Of a stretch of 64,000 nucleotides of DNA, positions 63,396 to 64,000 are shown in pieces (position 1 is the stretch's first letter; every line of letters starts with the position of its first letter). The stretch comes from Rhynochetos jubatus (lineage: Eukaryota > Chordata > Aves > Eurypygiformes > Rhynochetidae): positions 248,001 to 312,000 of the forward strand of contig CM050655.1 of the NCBI GenBank assembly GCA_027574665.1. Direction: 5' to 3'. The position numbers and the translations under genes were made by a program. The notes beneath the pieces are model-generated. The model did not search any database. It saw only the letters and a program-made list of their open reading frames with translations, and was not told the DNA's origin.

Positions 63396-64000
63396 TGATG
63401 CCACTGCAAGTTTTGAAGTCCAGAGGGAGATGGGTATGGCACAAGCTGGTGTAGTTCTTGAAAAGCTAAACTCACTAAAACAAGACTATGGAGAGGTTAA
63501 GAACAACATAAAATCAGTGCTTATTTTTTTAGATTAAAAACATAGCTGAGCTCAATCAAAAACATCCTTTTCTCATTCTGTGCTGGAAGCAAGACCACAA
63601 AAGCCATGCCTTTCATCAAAATTTCTTAAGGCATTATTATTCTGCTCACAGACTTATAAGTAAATAGCCACACTTGTTCAAAAAGTATGACTGCTTATCC
63701 ATTCTGCTAAGCAGAGTATCTTAATGAGAAGCTAGCAGACTGTCTTTTTTAATAAAATGTGAATCAGGAGACTGAAAAACATTTTTGAACAAAATTCATG
63801 TGATTAACGTGCAAAATCCTCTATGAGCTCGGAGAAGTCAATGGATTCAAACTAGATCTGGATTTGTCGCAGTGCTCTCTATCTTCTGCAGTGATAATTA
63901 GCATACTTGTAAGGCTGGCTCCAATTCCCTGGCTTACATCAATTATGTCAATAGATTCCTGAGGATTAATTCTCTACAATAAATGGAAAAATGAAAATAT
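63396..64000. other. Non-coding sequence
   Basis: No gene, repeat or RNA recognised between the CR1 and the window end. Confidence 0.5.

Overview
The window reads as non-coding DNA from a bird nuclear genome. The grounds are several 5'-truncated CR1 LINE copies of avian type, an avian-style set of endogenous retrovirus LTRs, an AT-rich background full of homopolymer and A/T microsatellites, and one isolated vertebrate CpG island. No complete protein-coding gene is visible. Nearly all open frames are short, start anywhere and match nothing I recognise. The species cannot be fixed from the sequence.

Layout. 1-13,100 is AT-rich single-copy sequence with one CR1 tail (283-690), a 25-base poly(G) run, and a dense cluster of GATTA/TAATC motifs at 4,967-5,198 that looks like a candidate enhancer. 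13,119-16,310 holds a solo LTR followed by the 3' end of a degenerate endogenous retrovirus (broken env remnant plus LTR). 21,060-21,830 is an old LTR-like fragment with a 47-48 bp tandem array. 24,387-25,222 is a second solo LTR of the first family. 25,223-40,400 is mostly unannotatable sequence with microsatellites and an old CR1 tail on the + strand (32,473-32,610).

About 40,480-41,470 is a CpG island, the only clear gene-control region. On its minus strand are two good splice-donor sequences. One of them closes a short ATG-initiated frame in a strong start context. The simplest reading is a minus-strand promoter and first exon, which would make much of 1-40,690 its first intron, but no downstream exon was recognised.

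41,500-64,000 is again non-coding. It holds a different solo LTR (46,454-47,072), a CR1 tail (50,431-50,664), a 56-nt hairpin (51,113-51,168), a third copy of the first LTR family (58,238-59,044) and a 1.5 kb CR1 with broken reverse transcriptase remnants (61,913-63,395).

No operon, CRISPR array, tRNA, rRNA or new multi-gene system is present. The points most worth checking are the GATTA/TCF motif cluster, the possible minus-strand first exon, and the family of LTRs with intact target-site duplications.
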